DNA of 64,000 nt from Pseudaminobacter salicylatoxidans (GTDB taxonomy: Bacteria > Pseudomonadota > Alphaproteobacteria > Rhizobiales > Rhizobiaceae), in contig NZ_QGGG01000015.1 in NCBI RefSeq assembly GCF_003148475.1, forward strand, positions 1 through 64,000. The letters are read 5' to 3'. How positions within the stretch are numbered: the stretch's first letter is position 1; the number at the start of each line of letters is the position of its first letter. The position numbers and the translations under genes were made by a program. Below the pieces are notes generated by a model. The model did not search any database. It saw only the letters and a program-made list of their open reading frames with translations, and was not told where the DNA came from. This document shows, piece after piece, positions 50,833-60,092 of the stretch.

Positions 50833-51414
50833 CACCTATCCACAGGAAGCCCTCGCAGCTTCCATATGTAGGTGCATGCCCTTCAAAATCACAGCCCAAC
50901 CGTCACGGCGAGCCTTCGGTCCTCGTGACGGTCACAGGCACCCGTTCCGTCCTTGCGTGACGGTCCAGAGCACCTTTTGCGGCCGACCCGAAGGTCCTGC
51001 TCCAACGGTTGGTTGGTGAGTCCCTCATCAGAGGGGGTTTCACACTACCTTGTGTCAGAGTGCGGTCGCAACACTAAATATAGTGCTAACAACTAATTTT
51101 TTCCATTGCCAGACGGCATGGCACGCGACAAAGAAACCGGAAAAAAAGGTCATGCGTCAGCTCACCGTCGAAACGGGCAAGACCGCCATAACGCCTGAAA
51201 ATCCGGGAAAAGGACCGACTTCAAAAAACCCGCCGGCCATGCCCTGAACGAGGGCACGTGGCTTATATGAGACGACTCGGATTTCATCGTCAAGGGTTCG
51301 TTCCCCTAACTTTTATGACCCCCAATATCTTGTGTGTCACTTGTGTGGATAACGGGGACAGGCAGCCGGCAAAAAAATTGCCTGGCAGTTGCCGGAGTGG
51401 TCGGGTCGGCCGAT
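50833..51414 (-). other. Long structured region between nrdJ and pit, including the probable nrdJ leader
   Basis: 582 bases without a recognisable gene. Read toward nrdJ, hairpins include CCCTC-TGAT-GAGGG, CCGTCACG...CGTGACGG (around 50917-50932 and neighbours, a motif repeated as CCGTCACGCAAGGACGG) and GGAAGC...GCTTCC near 50846. No cobalamin-riboswitch B12 box (GCCACTG) was found. The pit side is AT-rich, with a CCGGCAA...TTGCCGG repeat at about 51369-51398 that may end pit transcription. Confidence 0.45.
51071..51086 (-). promoter_or_regulatory. Putative NrdR box upstream of nrdJ
   Basis: ACACTAAATATAGTGC matches 14 of 16 positions of the NrdR consensus acaCwAtATaTwGtgt. NrdR represses ribonucleotide reductase genes. 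It lies about 270 bases from the nrdJ start, so it would mark an upstream promoter with a long leader. Confidence 0.6.
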
Positions 51415-52950
51415 TTAGGAAAATATACCCAACGTGAAGAACACCATCGCGGCGAGCAAGGCGGATGCCGGCACCGTCGTCGCCCAGGCCGTCAGGATGG
51501 TTATGAGATGCGCGCGGCGAACCAGCTTGCGTCGCTTGATCTCCTCCGCGGAAGGTTGCTTGCGCGGATTCTCATCCGAATCGTCCTCGTCGTCGGCCTC
51601 CGCCAGCACCTTGCGCCTGCCGCGCTTGCGCGCCTGTTTACGCTCCAGATAAGCGTGGCGATGGCGGGAATGGGTGTTGTACCATTCACGGAAGAAACCG
51701 ACGCCGAATACAGCGCCCACGGCGATATGGGTCGAACTGACCGGAAGCCCCAACCATGAGGCCGCCAAGACGATGACGGCAACCGCCAGCGCCACCGAAT
51801 AGGCCCGCATGGGGTTGAGCTTGGTGATTTCGCTGCCGACGATGCGGATGAGCTTCGGCCCGTAGAGCAGCACACCGCAGGAAATACCGAACGCTCCGAT
51901 CATCATCACCCAGAGCGGGATTTCGACCACATCGGCGACCTGCGCCAGCCGCGACGCATGGACGATGGCCGCGAGCGGGCCGATGGCGTTGGCCAGGTCG
52001 TTTGCGCCATGTGCGAAAGACAGCAGTGCGGCAGCGCCGATCAGCGGAAGGCGGAACAGGTGCCGCAGCGAACGGGTGCGATTGTCCATGCCTTCGGACT
52101 GGCGCCGGATGAAGCGGTGCGATGCGAGCCATGCTAGCGCAAAGCAGCCGATGCCGGCGAGCATCCTTGCCTGCCAGCCACTGTCCGTCGCAAGCCGGGA
52201 CACGAGATAGGCGGCGAAGCATCCGGTCATCAGCGCAATCAGCACCGGTATCCAGCGGCGGCCGGCCGCGATCTTGTCGTCCTGATAGATGATGAAGGTC
52301 TTCACGAAGGCCTGGAAGCCGATGGCGAGGGCCGCGCCGAGAAGCGGTGTGACGAGCCAGTTCAGCGCGATCGTGCCGACCGACAGCCAGTTGACGGCGC
52401 CGAGCCCCATTGCCGCCGCGCCGCCGCCCACGACGCCGCCCACCACCGCATGCGTGGTCGAAACGGGCGCGCCGATCCAGGTGGAGAAATTGATCCACAG
52501 CGCCGAGGAAATCAGCGCCGCAAGCATGAGCCTGATCAGCAGCGCGGGGTCGGAAACCGCAGCCGGCGGCACGATTTCGTTGGAAATGGTGGTGACGACC
52601 GTGTCGCCGGCCACCAGCGCGCCGACGATCTCGAAGATCGCCGCCATTGCCAGCGCGCTGGTCATGGTCATGGCGTTTGCACCCACCGCCGGGCCGACAT
52701 TGTTGGCGACGTCGTTGGCGCCGATATTCAGCGCCAGATAGGCGCCGATCGCCGCGCCCACGACGACGACGAGCGCGCGCGGCTCGCCCAGCATATGGTA
52801 GGAGGCCAGCACCGAGGCCAGCACGAGGAAGACCAGCGCCAGGCCCGGCGCCACCAGACCGCGCGTCACGAAGCCGGTGGCTTCCTCGATATTGGCGAGC
52901 CGACCCAAATCCTTGTCCACCGTATGCTTGCCGCGCGAACCGTCGCTCAT
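51415..52950 (-). CDS. pit: PiT-family inorganic phosphate transporter
   Basis: 511 residues with about ten to twelve membrane segments. The duplicated PiT signature is present: LNIGANDVANNVGPAVGANAM in the first half and SFAHGANDLANAIGPLAAI in the second, each with the GANDxAN core. The cytoplasmic loop near residues 430-475 is strongly charged (RKQARKRGRRK, DDEDDSDENPRK). It imports phosphate driven by the proton gradient. The longer N-terminus places it with the PitA-like rhizobial transporters. Confidence 0.92.
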   Translation of the reverse strand: MSDGSRGKHTVDKDLGRLANIEEATGFVTRGLVAPGLALVFLVLASVLASYHMLGEPRALVVVVGAAIGAYLALNIGANDVANNVGPAVGANAMTMTSALAMAAIFEIVGALVAGDTVVTTISNEIVPPAAVSDPALLIRLMLAALISSALWINFSTWIGAPVSTTHAVVGGVVGGGAAAMGLGAVNWLSVGTIALNWLVTPLLGAALAIGFQAFVKTFIIYQDDKIAAGRRWIPVLIALMTGCFAAYLVSRLATDSGWQARMLAGIGCFALAWLASHRFIRRQSEGMDNRTRSLRHLFRLPLIGAAALLSFAHGANDLANAIGPLAAIVHASRLAQVADVVEIPLWVMMIGAFGISCGVLLYGPKLIRIVGSEITKLNPMRAYSVALAVAVIVLAASWLGLPVSSTHIAVGAVFGVGFFREWYNTHSRHRHAYLERKQARKRGRRKVLAEADDEDDSDENPRKQPSAEEIKRRKLVRRAHLITILTAWATTVPASALLAAMVFFTLGIFS

Positions 52951-53047
52951 GGCCGCATCAGCACTGCAAGGCGCGGGCCGGAAAATCCAGCCGCAGAGAG
53001 AAGGAGGATATCAGTGAAGTCACGCATGCCGAACAGCCTGAACGGCA

Positions 53048-53539
53048 TCAGGCAGCGTTTTTATGACGCCGCTGACCGAAGTCCGCGATGATCTCGCCGA
53101 GATCGGGTTCACGCACCAGCGTGGCGGCGCGCGCGGCGGAAAACCATTCGCGCCGGCGTTCATGGCTCTCGGGCCAGTCGGCTGCCGTCTCGCGCACTTC
53201 CATGGGAAAAACGCGTACCTCGCAGCGGCGGGCCATGCCCGACGACAGCACCTTGCCGTAAAAATAGCTGCCCTCGGACACACGCGACATGACGCCGGAA
53301 ATGCCCGCCTCCTCGGCGGCTTCACGCGCGGCGCTTTCAAAAAGCTCTTCTCTGCCCTCCGGCCAGCCCTTCGGCAGCACCCAGCGGCCGGTGTCGCGGC
53401 TGGTGATGAGCATGATCTCGATCTGCCCGGCACGCTCCCGCCACGGCAGCGCAGCCACCTGCACACGGCTCGGCATGCCCCCGAAGAGACGCCGCACCTG
53501 CTCGGCAAGTCGATTGCGCGTGGAGTGGCTGAAGAGCAT
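53048..53539 (-). CDS. Nudix hydrolase
   Basis: 163 residues. The Nudix box GWPEGREELFESAAREAAEEAG fits GX5EX7REUXEEXGU, with the catalytic Glu residues intact. It is preceded by WVLPKG, as in diadenosine-polyphosphate and inositol-pyrophosphate (DIPP-like) hydrolases, and followed by YFYGKVLSSG and FPMEV. The substrate is uncertain; polyphosphate-type nucleotides are likely. The ATG at 53539 is chosen; the upstream frame extends through the terminator of gpt and is not real. Confidence 0.88.
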   Translation of the reverse strand: MLFSHSTRNRLAEQVRRLFGGMPSRVQVAALPWRERAGQIEIMLITSRDTGRWVLPKGWPEGREELFESAAREAAEEAGISGVMSRVSEGSYFYGKVLSSGMARRCEVRVFPMEVRETAADWPESHERRREWFSAARAATLVREPDLGEIIADFGQRRHKNAA

Positions 53540-53667
53540 TCGTTCTGATCTTTCCCGGGGTATCTCCGATTCGTTTGCCGTCTCACGAATATCAGGGTTA
53601 ATTACGTGTAATAAAAGTAAAAAAACACATAATCCCGACGATGTTCGGGCGCTGTCTCTCTGTCTGT

Positions 53668-53703
53668 ACGGAAAAAGGGGCAGCGCATGGCGCTGCCCCT
53701 TCA
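53668..53703 (-). terminator. Rho-independent terminator after gpt
   Basis: On the minus strand: AAGGGGCAGCG, loop CCATG, CGCTGCCCC, then five T. It begins about 50 bases after the gpt stop and separates gpt from the Nudix gene. Confidence 0.88.
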
Positions 53704-53752
53704 TATAGGCTCTTCGGGCAGCTCTTGCCAGCCGCCGTTGCGGTGGCTGGGG

Positions 53753-54250
53753 TCAGCTGCCGCGGTCGTCCGAGATCGGCTTCTGGTAGGTGAAGCCCAT
53801 GTCCCAGGGGAAGTAGATCCAGGTGTCCTGCGACACTTCGGTGACGAAGGTATCGACCAGCGGGCGCCCCTTGGGCTTGGCATAGATGGTGGCGAAATGC
53901 GCCTTGGGCATCATCGCCCGCACGATTGCGGCGGTCTTGCCGGTGTCGGTGAGGTCATCGACGATCAGCACGCCTTCGCCTTCGCCCTCCAGCAGGGCAG
54001 GGTTGATTTCCTTGAGAACCTGCAACTGCCCCTGCGAGGTGTAGTCGTGATAGGAGGCCACGCAGACCGTCTCGATCAGGCGGATACCCAGCTCGCGCGA
54101 AATGACGGCTGCCGGCACCAGGCCGCCGCGCGTGATGCAGACGATCGCCCGCCATTGTCCGTTGACGCCGGCGAGCCGCCAGGCAAGGGCGCGGGCATCG
54201 CGATGGAACTGGTCCCAGGAGACGGGGAACGCTTTTTCGGGAAGGGACAT
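53753..54250 (-). CDS. gpt: Xanthine(-guanine) phosphoribosyltransferase
   Basis: 165 residues. The PRPP-binding motif is [31 protein letters not shown] and YFPWDMGF also match the xanthine-guanine phosphoribosyltransferases used in purine salvage. The start at [22 protein letters not shown] is characteristic of the rhizobial form. It faces away from the GST gene. Confidence 0.92.
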   Translation of the reverse strand: MSLPEKAFPVSWDQFHRDARALAWRLAGVNGQWRAIVCITRGGLVPAAVISRELGIRLIETVCVASYHDYTSQGQLQVLKEINPALLEGEGEGVLIVDDLTDTGKTAAIVRAMMPKAHFATIYAKPKGRPLVDTFVTEVSQDTWIYFPWDMGFTYQKPISDDRGS

Positions 54251-54477
54251 GAAGCTCGGCACTCCGCTGGCGCGCTGCGGCGCATTGATTGGGGAATGCG
54301 GGCGCAATTAGCCGGAAAGACCGTCATTTGGCAAGTCTTTCTGCTGCTTTCGGCGTCGTGAAAAGCCATGTCTCAGCCCGGTGCAGCCGGACTTGCGCGG
54401 TCTGTTCATGTGTGATCTGTGCCATTGATTGGAAGGCGGGCGAGGTGTCGCCCGGCGTGCTCCAAGCGAGGTGTGAC

Positions 54478-55098
54478 ATGCTCAAGATCTGGGGCCGCGG
54501 AAATTCCAACAATGTGAAGAAGGTGCTGTGGTGCGCCGAGGAACTCGGGCTGGCTTACAAGCACATCAATGCCGGCGGTGCCTTCGGTGTGGTCGATGAG
54601 CCGGCCTATCGCGCCATGAACCCGAATGGCCTCGTGCCGTGTATTCAGGATGGCGATTTCGTCTTGTGGGAATCCAATGCCATCGTGCGCTATCTGGCGG
54701 CCCGATATGGCGAAGGCGGGCTTTGGGCTGTCGATCCGCAGGCGCGTGCGAGCGCCGACAAGTGGATGGACTGGACGACGTCCTCGCTGGCGGCGCCGTT
54801 CCGCGACGTGTTCTGGAACATGGTGCGCCTGTCGCCCGACAAACGCGACGTGGTGGCCGTGGAAAAGGGGCTTGCCGCCTGTTCGCGGCTGTTTTCGATC
54901 GTCGATGACGCATTGGCGGGGCAGCCATATCTTTCAGGCGGACAATTCGGCATGGGCGATATCCCGCTGGGCGGCTTCACCTATGCATGGTTCGAGATGC
55001 CGATCGGGCGGTCCGACCTGCCGCATCTGCGGGCGTGGTACGACCGGCTGGCCGCACGCCCGGTCTACCAGAAGACGGTGATGATCCCGCTGACGTGA
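54478..55098 (+). CDS. Glutathione S-transferase family protein
   Basis: 206 residues. The thioredoxin-like N-terminal half shows MLKIWGRGNSNNVKKVLWCAEEL with Ser10 at the catalytic position (theta/beta-like class) and the cis-Pro/Glu-Ser motif LVPCIQDGDFVLWESNAIVRYL (SNAI). The helical C-terminal half ends GMGDIPLGGFTYAW. The substrate is unknown; such proteins conjugate glutathione to electrophiles. It ends six bases before a convergent gene. No ribosome-binding site is obvious (GGTGTGAC). Confidence 0.9.
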   Translation: MLKIWGRGNSNNVKKVLWCAEELGLAYKHINAGGAFGVVDEPAYRAMNPNGLVPCIQDGDFVLWESNAIVRYLAARYGEGGLWAVDPQARASADKWMDWTTSSLAAPFRDVFWNMVRLSPDKRDVVAVEKGLAACSRLFSIVDDALAGQPYLSGGQFGMGDIPLGGFTYAWFEMPIGRSDLPHLRAWYDRLAARPVYQKTVMIPLT

Positions 55099-55104
55099 AA
55101 CGGT

Positions 55105-55944
55105 TCAGCGCGACATGAAGGTGGCGACAGGCATCGACTGGAGAACGGTGCGGGTGACGCCTCCGAACAGGAGTTGCCGCAACCATGAATGGCTGTAGGC
55201 GCCCAGCACCAGCAGGTCGGCGCCGCGCGCCGCGATGCGTTGCTGCAGGATCTGGTCGATGGAACGGCCATTGGACGTCTCGGCCGCGACATTGATATTC
55301 ACCCCGTGCCGGGCGAGCGCGGTGGCGATTTCCTCGCCGGAGGCCTCGGAATCGTATTCGGCATCCTCCGGCGGGTCGATGACGAAGACCTCGACATGGT
55401 CCGCCTCCATCAACAGGGGCAGGGCGTCGAATGCCGCGCGCGCCGCCTCGCGGCTGCCGTTCCATGCAATCAACACATTGCGATAGCTGCTCAGCGAAGG
55501 GCCCGCATGGGGCACGATCAGCACGGGGCGCCCGGATTCGAACAGCAGGGCGTCGACATCGGCAGTCGCGGTCGAATCCGCATGCGGGTTGCGTTGCGCG
55601 GCAATCGCCAGGTCGGCGCAGCGCGCGCTGGCTATGCCCGAATGGGCGCTGTCGCCGGAAAAACATTCCAGGCTGCGCCATTCATAGGAGACGTTGGCAT
55701 CCCTTATGCGCCTGCGGAAATCCGCCTGCAGGGCTTCGGCGCGCTCCTTGTTGACCTCGGCGGTCGCCTGCAGGAATTCGGTATCGGGAAAACCTACGGC
55801 GGATGTGTAGGCGACGGGAAGAGCCTCGGCATGCACGCCTATCAAGTGCCCCTGGAATCGGGTCGTCAGGGGGATGGCGCAGTCCAGCACCCGCTCGGCA
55901 TCGTCCTTGCTCTGGATGATGGCGACGATCGTCTTGAACGGCAT
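55105..55944 (-). CDS. Universal stress protein, tandem Usp domains
   Basis: 279 residues built from two Usp halves. The first starts MPFKTIVAIIQSKDDAERVLDCAIPL, the second YRNVLIAWNGSREAARAAFDALPLL and ends VLGAYSHSWLRQLLFGGVTRTVL. The C-terminal G-x2-G-x9-G(S/T) ATP-binding pattern is altered (GAYSHSW...FGGVT), with His in place of the second Gly. Its precise role is unknown. It follows the CinA-like gene after 84 bp on the same strand. Confidence 0.9.
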   Translation of the reverse strand: MPFKTIVAIIQSKDDAERVLDCAIPLTTRFQGHLIGVHAEALPVAYTSAVGFPDTEFLQATAEVNKERAEALQADFRRRIRDANVSYEWRSLECFSGDSAHSGIASARCADLAIAAQRNPHADSTATADVDALLFESGRPVLIVPHAGPSLSSYRNVLIAWNGSREAARAAFDALPLLMEADHVEVFVIDPPEDAEYDSEASGEEIATALARHGVNINVAAETSNGRSIDQILQQRIAARGADLLVLGAYSHSWLRQLLFGGVTRTVLQSMPVATFMSR

Positions 55945-56028
55945 TGCGGCCTCCGTGAACATTCAGGTTCCGGTGGCAAAACTCTAGCACAAGCTTTGAG
56001 GTTCCGCACGAACATCCTGCGGCAAGGA

Positions 56029-56778
56029 TCAGTCCGGCTTTGCGATTGCCTTTATGCCCGCCACCATGGTCGCGACTTCGCTGCGCGCTGCCGCCAGCGC
56101 TTCCGCCGAGCGGGCACGCACGACCAGTTCGGTGCGGAAGGTGCCGTCCAGATATTTCGGGTAGGAGCCGATAATGGTGTCGGGATGGCGTTTCTGGATT
56201 TCCGCCAGCGGCCCGCCGATCACCCCTTCGCCGAACGGGCACTCTATGGTTGCCGACAGCAGCTTCGCGCCGGTCTTCAATGTCGGCACGACATTGTCGA
56301 GCATTGCCTGGAAGATCGACGGCACACCGGCCATCACATAGACATTCCCGATGTGGAAGCCCGGCGCCATGGATACGGGATTGTCGATATGCCCGGCGCC
56401 GCGCGGCATGCGCGCCATGCGCTTGCGCGCGTCGGTGAATTCCATGCTGCGGCTGGCGTAATTGGCCTCCAGCATCGCATAGGCCTTGGCATCGTATTCG
56501 CACGGCACGCCGAAAGCCCTGGAGACGGAATCGGCGGTGATGTCGTCATGGGTGGGACCGATGCCGCCGGTGGTGAAGACGTAGGTGTAACGCGCGCGAA
56601 GCGCGTTCACCGCGGTCACGATCTCGTCTTCCTCGTCAGGAACGATACGTACTTCCTTCAGGTCGATGCCGACCGCGGTCATGACGTCGGCGAGGTGGCC
56701 GATATTGCGGTCCTTGGTGCGCCCCGACAGGATTTCGTCACCGATGATGATCATTGCGGCGGTGACGATTTCGGTCAT
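56029..56778 (-). CDS. CinA/MoCF-domain (molybdopterin-binding-like) protein
   Basis: 249 residues. The N-terminal MoCF domain is clear: AAMIIIGDEILSGRTKDRN, VFTTGGIGPTHDDITADSV and YVMAGVPSIFQAMLDNV, as in CinA and MoaB/MogA families. The C-terminal amidase domain of full-length CinA is missing, so this is the short form often annotated as competence/damage-inducible protein A. Its real substrate is unclear; molybdopterin, ADP-ribose or NMN chemistry are known in relatives. GGAG lies eight bases before the ATG. Confidence 0.88.
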   Translation of the reverse strand: MTEIVTAAMIIIGDEILSGRTKDRNIGHLADVMTAVGIDLKEVRIVPDEEDEIVTAVNALRARYTYVFTTGGIGPTHDDITADSVSRAFGVPCEYDAKAYAMLEANYASRSMEFTDARKRMARMPRGAGHIDNPVSMAPGFHIGNVYVMAGVPSIFQAMLDNVVPTLKTGAKLLSATIECPFGEGVIGGPLAEIQKRHPDTIIGSYPKYLDGTFRTELVVRARSAEALAAARSEVATMVAGIKAIAKPD

Positions 56779-56960
56779 GGCACGGCTCCGGTCTGTGGCT
56801 GTCCACGTCACATAACCCGAGGCGAGGGCAGCCGGCAATGGTACGCAAACGGTGAACGATCCGTCGGCAACTTCGGAATTTTCAATGAACGGTTCAGCCG
56901 GTACACCTCGCTCAGCGCGGCTCAATACCGCGACGGAATTGTCGATACAGGAGACACGCA

Positions 56961-57560
56961 ATGGCAAAAGTTTTGGTTCTTTATTATTCGAGTTGGGGGC
57001 ACATGGAGCAGATGGCCAGGGCCGCCGCGCAAGGCGCGCGCGAGGCCGGCGCGGACGTGACCGTCAAGCGCGTGCCGGAACTCGTCCCCGATACCGTCGC
57101 CAAGGCCGCCCACTACAAGCTCGACCAGGAGGCACCGATTGCCGAGCCGCTGGAGCTTGAGAACTACGACGCCATCATCATCGGCACCGCCACCCGCTAC
57201 GGAACCATGGCAGCCCAGATGAAGAACTTCCTCGATCAGACCGGGCCGCTCTGGGCAAGGGGAGCGCTGGTTAACAAGGTCGGGTCGGCCATGGTTTCCA
57301 CCGCCACACAGCACGGCGGCGCGGAACTGGCGCTCGTCAACGTCCAGACCCACATGCAGCATCACGGCATGATCATCGTGCCGCTGTCCTACGCCTATCA
57401 GGGGCAGATGGGCAATGATGTGGTGCGCGGCGGCGCGCCTTACGGCATGACCACCACCACCGATGGCGACGGCTCGCGCCAGCCTTCCGCACAGGAACTG
57501 GAAGGCGCGAAGTTCCAGGGCCGTCGCGTAGCCGAGATCACCGCCAAGCTGCACGGCTGA
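56961..57560 (+). CDS. wrbA: WrbA, NAD(P)H:quinone oxidoreductase (type IV)
   Basis: 199 residues, a flavodoxin-like tetrameric quinone reductase that protects against redox cycling. [19 protein letters not shown] is the FMN phosphate-binding start; [21 protein letters not shown] and [14 protein letters not shown] are highly conserved. The motif [11 protein letters not shown] follows. ATG is preceded by AGGAG at good distance (TACAGGAGACACGCA). A hairpin terminator follows. Confidence 0.95.
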   Translation: MAKVLVLYYSSWGHMEQMARAAAQGAREAGADVTVKRVPELVPDTVAKAAHYKLDQEAPIAEPLELENYDAIIIGTATRYGTMAAQMKNFLDQTGPLWARGALVNKVGSAMVSTATQHGGAELALVNVQTHMQHHGMIIVPLSYAYQGQMGNDVVRGGAPYGMTTTTDGDGSRQPSAQELEGAKFQGRRVAEITAKLHG

Positions 57561-57585
57561 TTGTTTCAGCAGCACATATGATTGC

Positions 57586-57613
57586 GGGCGGCTCCTGATG
57601 GAGCCGCCCGTTT
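57586..57613 (+). terminator. Rho-independent terminator after wrbA
   Basis: CGGGCGGCTCC, loop TGAT, GGAGCCGCCCG, then TTTC. Strong stem with a short T-run, 25 bases after the wrbA stop and between convergent genes. Confidence 0.75.
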
Positions 57614-57660
57614 CGCATTCAGGTCATGGTGACGAAAAACTACCTGGAAACAATCGCTTA

Positions 57661-58761
57661 TCAGGATTTCCGGGTCCAATGCCGCATGAACGGTTCGCCG
57701 CGCAGAAGCTGCGGGGCCGGATGGAATTCGTGGCCCAGCGTGGCTGCCGCGCGCCATGGCCAGCGCGGATCGGCAATGAGTGCGCGTGCCACGGCCACCA
57801 TATCGGCCTTGTTCTCGCGGATGATGCCGTCAGCCTGACGGGCGTCGTCGATCAGCCCCACCGCACGTGTTGCGATGCCCGCGCCCTCGCGCACGGCTGT
57901 CGCCAGATGCACCTGATAACCCGGACCGGTCGGAATCTTCTGGAGCGGTGAGTTGCCGCCGCTGGAACAGCAAATGTAGGCGGCGCCCGCTTCCTTGTAG
58001 GCGCGTGCGACTTCAACGGCGTCCTCGACCGTGAAGCCGCCATCGACCCAGTCGGTCACCGACATGCGTGCGCCCATCATCAGTTCGGGCGCGGCCTCGC
58101 GCACCGCTCTGGCGACGGCAACCGGAAAGCGCATGCGGTTTTCCAGTGAACCGCCCCATTTGTCGGTGCGCTTGTTGGAGAGCGGCGAGAGGAACTGGTG
58201 CAGCAGATAGCCATGTGCCGAATGCAGTTCGATGAAATCGAAGCCGGCGCGTAGCGCACGCTGCGCCGACTCGGCAAAAAGCGCAACGATGCGCTCGATG
58301 CCTGCCTCGTCCAGCGCCTGTGGCACCTGCCAGCCCTCATCGAAGGCGATTGCCGATGCCGAAACGATCGGCCACGGGTCCTCGGTTGGCCCGAGGGCGT
58401 CGCCACCCTCCCAGGGCCGGCGGTTGGCGGCTTTGCGGCCGGCATGGGCGAGTTGGACGCCGAATTTCGTGCCCGGCGCAGCCACGCGGCGGGCGGCGTC
58501 GAGTGTGCGTTTGGCGGCGCCCTCGTTGTGATCCGAATAGAGGCCGAGGCAACCATGGGTGATGCGGCCGCGTCGCTCGACATCCGTCATCTCGACGGTC
58601 ACCATGCCAGCGCCCGACATTGCAAGATTCATCCAGTGCTGCAGGTGCCAGTCGGTGGCCGAGCCGTCATCGGCCGAATATTGGCACATCGGTGCGACCG
58701 CGATGCGATTGGGGAAGTCGAGATTGCCGAGCGTGATGGGAGAAAAGAGGTTTACCGTCAT
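57661..58761 (-). CDS. NADH:flavin oxidoreductase, Old Yellow Enzyme family (YqjM-like)
   Basis: 366 residues. FMN TIM-barrel enzyme of the class III OYE type: Cys26 in APMCQYSA (the redox-modulating Cys of YqjM), LAHAGRKA, ELHSAHGYLLHQFLSPLSNKR (two His for substrate binding) and RMSVTDWVDGG. It reduces activated C=C bonds in vitro; the native substrate is unknown. Start ATG 58761; a longer open frame would run into the tRNA-Leu gene and is rejected. Confidence 0.92.
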   Translation of the reverse strand: MTVNLFSPITLGNLDFPNRIAVAPMCQYSADDGSATDWHLQHWMNLAMSGAGMVTVEMTDVERRGRITHGCLGLYSDHNEGAAKRTLDAARRVAAPGTKFGVQLAHAGRKAANRRPWEGGDALGPTEDPWPIVSASAIAFDEGWQVPQALDEAGIERIVALFAESAQRALRAGFDFIELHSAHGYLLHQFLSPLSNKRTDKWGGSLENRMRFPVAVARAVREAAPELMMGARMSVTDWVDGGFTVEDAVEVARAYKEAGAAYICCSSGGNSPLQKIPTGPGYQVHLATAVREGAGIATRAVGLIDDARQADGIIRENKADMVAVARALIADPRWPWRAAATLGHEFHPAPQLLRGEPFMRHWTRKS

Positions 58762-58821
58762 GCCAACTCCGCGAAGTGGCAGGCAGCGGGGCGGGAGAGG
58801 CCGGGCTGCCCGCTGATTGGG

Positions 58822-58906
58822 TGGTGCGGACGGCGGGACTTGAACCCGCAAGACCAGAGGTCGGCAGATTTTAAGTCTGCTGCGTATACCATTTCGCCAC
58901 GTCCGC
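58822..58906 (-). tRNA. tRNA-Leu (anticodon UAA)
   Basis: 85-nt cloverleaf on the minus strand with acceptor GCGGACG/CGTCCGC, encoded CCA, anticodon stem GCAGA/TCTGC around CTTAAAA (UAA), a long variable arm and GTTCAAGTC T-loop. It is the second tRNA-Leu in the window. No integration signs next to it. Confidence 0.95.
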
Positions 58907-58965
58907 GCTGGCGACACTGGTAATCATGGCGCGCGAGATTGCAAGCCCCGGCAGCGGCGTTTCGT

Positions 58966-59847
58966 TCAGGGGGAGGCCTGCTTGGTGGTTTCCTTCGAAC
59001 CGGTTTTGAGGAAATCCAGCACCGACCTGTTGAAGCCATCCGGGTCCTGCAGAAGTGCGAAATGATCGACGCCGGGCAGGATAACAAGCTTTGCGCCGGG
59101 AATGGTCGCGGCCATGTATTCTGTGTGCTTGCGCTTGACGGAACGGTCATGATCCGCAGCCACGATGGTTGTCGGCACGCGGATGCCTGCCAGTTGCGCG
59201 GCGCTCCAATGCGGATCGTTAGCCCACATGCTGTTGAGTTCGGCCACAAACAGCGGAAGCCGCCAGGGCGTGGGGGACAAGCGGATATAATCGCCCCAGG
59301 CGCGAACGAAGAATGCCGCGAAGTTCCAGTTCAGGAAGGCGCTGGTCGAGACCGCGCTCGCATCCGTATGCGCTCCCTGCACATAAACTCGGGTGAGCCT
59401 CTCGGGATGCTTCATGGCTATGTCGAGGCCGATCACGCCGCCGTCGCTCCAGCCGACCAACGCACATTTGTCGATTTTCAGGTAATCGAGCAGGGCCAGG
59501 TAGTCGGCAGCCATCAGGTCGTAGCTCAGGGGCTGGTCGCCGCGCGTGGAGCGGCCATGGCCGCGGCTGTCTGCAACAATGACCTTGTAGCTCTTCGAAA
59601 GAACCGCCACTTGGCGCGACCAGACATCGGCATTGCTGAGGCCGCCGTGGATAAGCAGCACGGGTTCGCCGGCGCCATAGACCGCATAATACATCTCGAT
59701 GCCGTTTACGGCGGCAAAGCCGCTAGCGTCGGCTGGTTGCATCCGGCCGGGCTCCGGTAATGTCTTCCATGGCTCGCTCGCAAATGCCGGAAGCGCTATC
59801 ATCACGATAAGCAGTTGAAATGCCATTGCAGTCCATAGAGTGCGCAT
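58966..59847 (-). CDS. Exported alpha/beta hydrolase
   Basis: 293 residues. An N-terminal signal peptide (AMAFQLLIVMIALPAFASE, cleavage about residue 24) is followed by an alpha/beta hydrolase domain: LLIHGGLSN (oxyanion hole), DSRGHGRST, nucleophile Ser134 in GWSDGG, acid Asp232 or Asp234 in AADHDRS and His262 in PGVDHFALL. The substrate is unknown; the fold includes esterases, lactonases and peptidases. Location periplasmic by inference. Confidence 0.88.
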   Translation of the reverse strand: MRTLWTAMAFQLLIVMIALPAFASEPWKTLPEPGRMQPADASGFAAVNGIEMYYAVYGAGEPVLLIHGGLSNADVWSRQVAVLSKSYKVIVADSRGHGRSTRGDQPLSYDLMAADYLALLDYLKIDKCALVGWSDGGVIGLDIAMKHPERLTRVYVQGAHTDASAVSTSAFLNWNFAAFFVRAWGDYIRLSPTPWRLPLFVAELNSMWANDPHWSAAQLAGIRVPTTIVAADHDRSVKRKHTEYMAATIPGAKLVILPGVDHFALLQDPDGFNRSVLDFLKTGSKETTKQASP

Positions 59848-60092
59848 GTCCGCCTCGGTTCGATGCTGCGGTCAAGTGGCCTTCGCCCGGAGAATATCAA
59901 CGGCAATCGCTGGGAAGCTTTGGCCATATGATGAAGCAATGGCGAATATGAAGGCAATTACACACGCAAATCCGGACGGTTATAGATATATATTGAAGCC
60001 GGCTGGCAAGGGCCGCTTCCACTCCGTCAGGCGGATGGCCGCTGGTCAAATCATCGCGAGCTTGGCACAGTCGGCCAAACGGGAGTTCTATC

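Noticed and set aside
50833-51070. Cobalamin riboswitch before nrdJ
   Set aside because: Expected for a B12 enzyme, but no B12 box (GCCACTG) or conserved core was found in the leader.
58762-58917. Longer N-terminus for the Old Yellow Enzyme gene
   Set aside because: The extension runs through the tRNA-Leu(UAA) gene, so it is not coding.
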